DNA of 18,286 nucleotides from Bisporella sp. PMI_857. Taxonomy: Eukaryota > Ascomycota > Leotiomycetes > Helotiales > Helotiaceae. Positions 17,225 to 18,286 of this stretch are shown in pieces. The notes beneath the pieces were generated by a model that did not search any database, was not told the DNA's origin, and was given only the letters and a program-made list of their open reading frames with translations. Where the stretch lies: contig JAJSPD010000220.1 in NCBI GenBank assembly GCA_021307315.1, positions 1-18,286 of the forward strand, written 5' to 3'. Every line of letters begins with the position of its first letter. Position 1 is the stretch's first letter. The translations under genes were made by a program, and so were the position numbers.

Positions 17225-18283
17225 ATTTAAAAAGTTTTACGCATCCCGGGAGCGATGGCGTGTTCCGCAGTTCCCGCTAAGAAATTCGTGCTGCTTTTCG
17301 CATATAACACACTTTAGTATTACTGCTTGACATTCACTGTAGTAATGTTTTACTTAAACACACTTGGCACAGACTTGCGGTTAAGTGCATAAGTACGCTT
17401 TGTGCTCGATTTTTTGACATCGATAGCATTTCTGTGGACCATATCGCGGCTCGAAAACCCTAGTGTAGGCTGACTTTTTTGCGACATAGAAGTATTAGTC
17501 TTGTAACAGTCGTGCGGCTTCGCTGGCTTTAGTGACGTAAACAACTATTGAACTATAAGCTTTCTCCGCGTCTTTTTTACTAAACTACCCGATTTTGGCT
17601 ATATAGACCTCATTTTTTTTCCTAAAAACTTCGACGGCGCAAAGTAAAACATTTCCGTCGTAATCGAGTATAGTTGTTCGATTAACATTGTCTATTTTGA
17701 CCGGGTACAATTGGTTTCGCAGTATTCGGACTTTTTCGGCCGCAGTTTTCCGGGCTGCTTTTTTGACCCGTTGAAGTTCAGCTTTGTTTTTGTATACAAT
17801 TTTAATGGGTTCCGTGTTTCTGGCGTTTCTGATCACCGCAGCGCAGCGCTAATTTGCTTGTTTTTCTACGGTGCGAATTTTTTTCTCAATTGTTTTTCGA
17901 ACTGCCCTAAGTTGTGCTTTGCTTCTTTTTCTTTTTTCAACTCTGGATGTGTTAACTGTGCAGTACAGCGTATCGGTTATTGTTGACGGCGTAGTGCGCA
18001 GGGAAGAGAAAGTTCGTACATTGCTTAGTAAACTGTCTGGTGGCGTTCGGGCGACTTTTGCATACAATAAAAATAGGCTTGACGGTGCTTGGGCATTGGA
18101 CAGCTGAGTCTGAGTTTTTTCTGTCATTTTTGTAACTTCTGCTTTAAGCTTCGCCTTAAGTGTTTCTATCTGCTCCGTAAAGGTCCGCGTTATAGTTTTG
18201 ATCTGTGTCACGTGCTTCTTCTTTTGTTCCTTTATTACTTTCAACAGCGACTTGACTAAGTCAGTAAGCACTTTGATCTGCAT
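17225..18283 (-). pseudogene. LINE ORF1 (gag-like RNA-binding protein), broken
   Basis: ORF1 proteins coat the element RNA. The upstream part (18283-17849) has a Lys/Glu-rich coiled-coil-like stretch (LLKVIKEQKKKHVTQIKTI, TFTEQIETLKAKLKAEVTK), then YAKVARTPPDS and TDTLYCTVNTSRV, characteristic of Tad1-like ORF1. The middle (17836-17585) reads AELQRVKKAARKTAAEKVRI, LRNQLYPVKIDNVNRT and ends EVYIAKIG. The C-terminal part (about 17450-17230) carries three CCHC-type knuckles: CYRCQKIEHKAYLC, CAKCV*VKHYYSEC and CVICEKQHEFLSGNC. Stops lie between and within knuckles, and frame breaks separate the three parts. The 5' beginning is outside the window. Confidence 0.87.
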
Positions 18284-18286
18284 ATT

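Larger units (their letters stand above)
13151..18286 (-). mobile_element. Tad1-like LINE, 5' end outside the window
   Basis: A non-LTR retrotransposon on the minus strand, more than 5.1 kb long. From its 5' side toward its 3' end it has ORF1 with a coiled coil and three zinc knuckles (18283-17225), ORF2 with an AP-type endonuclease (about 16990-16500), reverse transcriptase (about 15700-14815), RNase H (about 14300-14052) and a C-terminal cysteine motif (about 13750), then a 3' UTR and a (ACT)10 tail. ORF order and motifs fit the Tad1 clade. Stops and frameshifts occur throughout. The plus strand is T-rich and the sense strand A-rich between about 15700 and 18286, with many Gly/Glu/Arg codons turned to Lys or stop. 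Confidence 0.93.

Overview
The window looks like nuclear DNA of a filamentous ascomycete, possibly a Pleosporales-type dothideomycete (inference from the element families, not from a marker gene). The grounds are one intronless heterokaryon-incompatibility (HET) gene, a Zn-cluster-type fungal transcription factor remnant with a classic 52-nt fungal intron, and a dense set of fungal transposon families: Fot1/pogo, Tc1/mariner-like, Helitron, Tad1-like LINE, Ty3/gypsy and LTR remains. Many copies carry stop codons of the kind left by repeat-induced point mutation (RIP), such as CAA to TAA.

Layout. Positions 1-98 are the 3' end of a plus-strand LINE with a (TG)n tail. 224-625 is an open frame for a disordered, charged, gag-like protein of unknown identity. 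747-1100 is a probable solo LTR with an internal 17-bp tandem repeat. 1338-3245 is the only intact, ordinary-looking cellular gene, a 635-residue HET protein. 3745-4500 (minus) is the N-terminal part of a degraded fungal Helitron protein. 4788-6592 is a complete Fot1-like DNA transposon with 26-bp inverted repeats, TA target duplication and a transposase broken by a single stop. 7187-8860 (minus) is a multiply broken DUF6589 protein gene. 8920-9889 (minus) is an N-terminally truncated Tc1-like transposase joined to a 176-bp piece of LINE ORF2 (9890-10065). 10605-11274 (minus) is a transcription factor fragment. About 12320-12440 is a Ty3/gypsy RNase H scrap. 12910-13030 is an LTR-like segment. 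13151-18286 (minus) is one long Tad1-like LINE, from its (ACT)10 tail back to ORF1, with its 5' end beyond the window.

No operon-like cooperation is visible. The HET gene is an island of clean coding sequence in a repeat graveyard, which is typical of accessory, fast-evolving compartments of fungal genomes. The most useful results are the reconstruction of element boundaries, two LINE 3' ends with a shared terminal box but different microsatellite tails, a chimeric LINE/Tc1 junction, and strongly strand-biased C-to-T differences between two copies of one LINE segment. I do not see a clear new defence or metabolic system.
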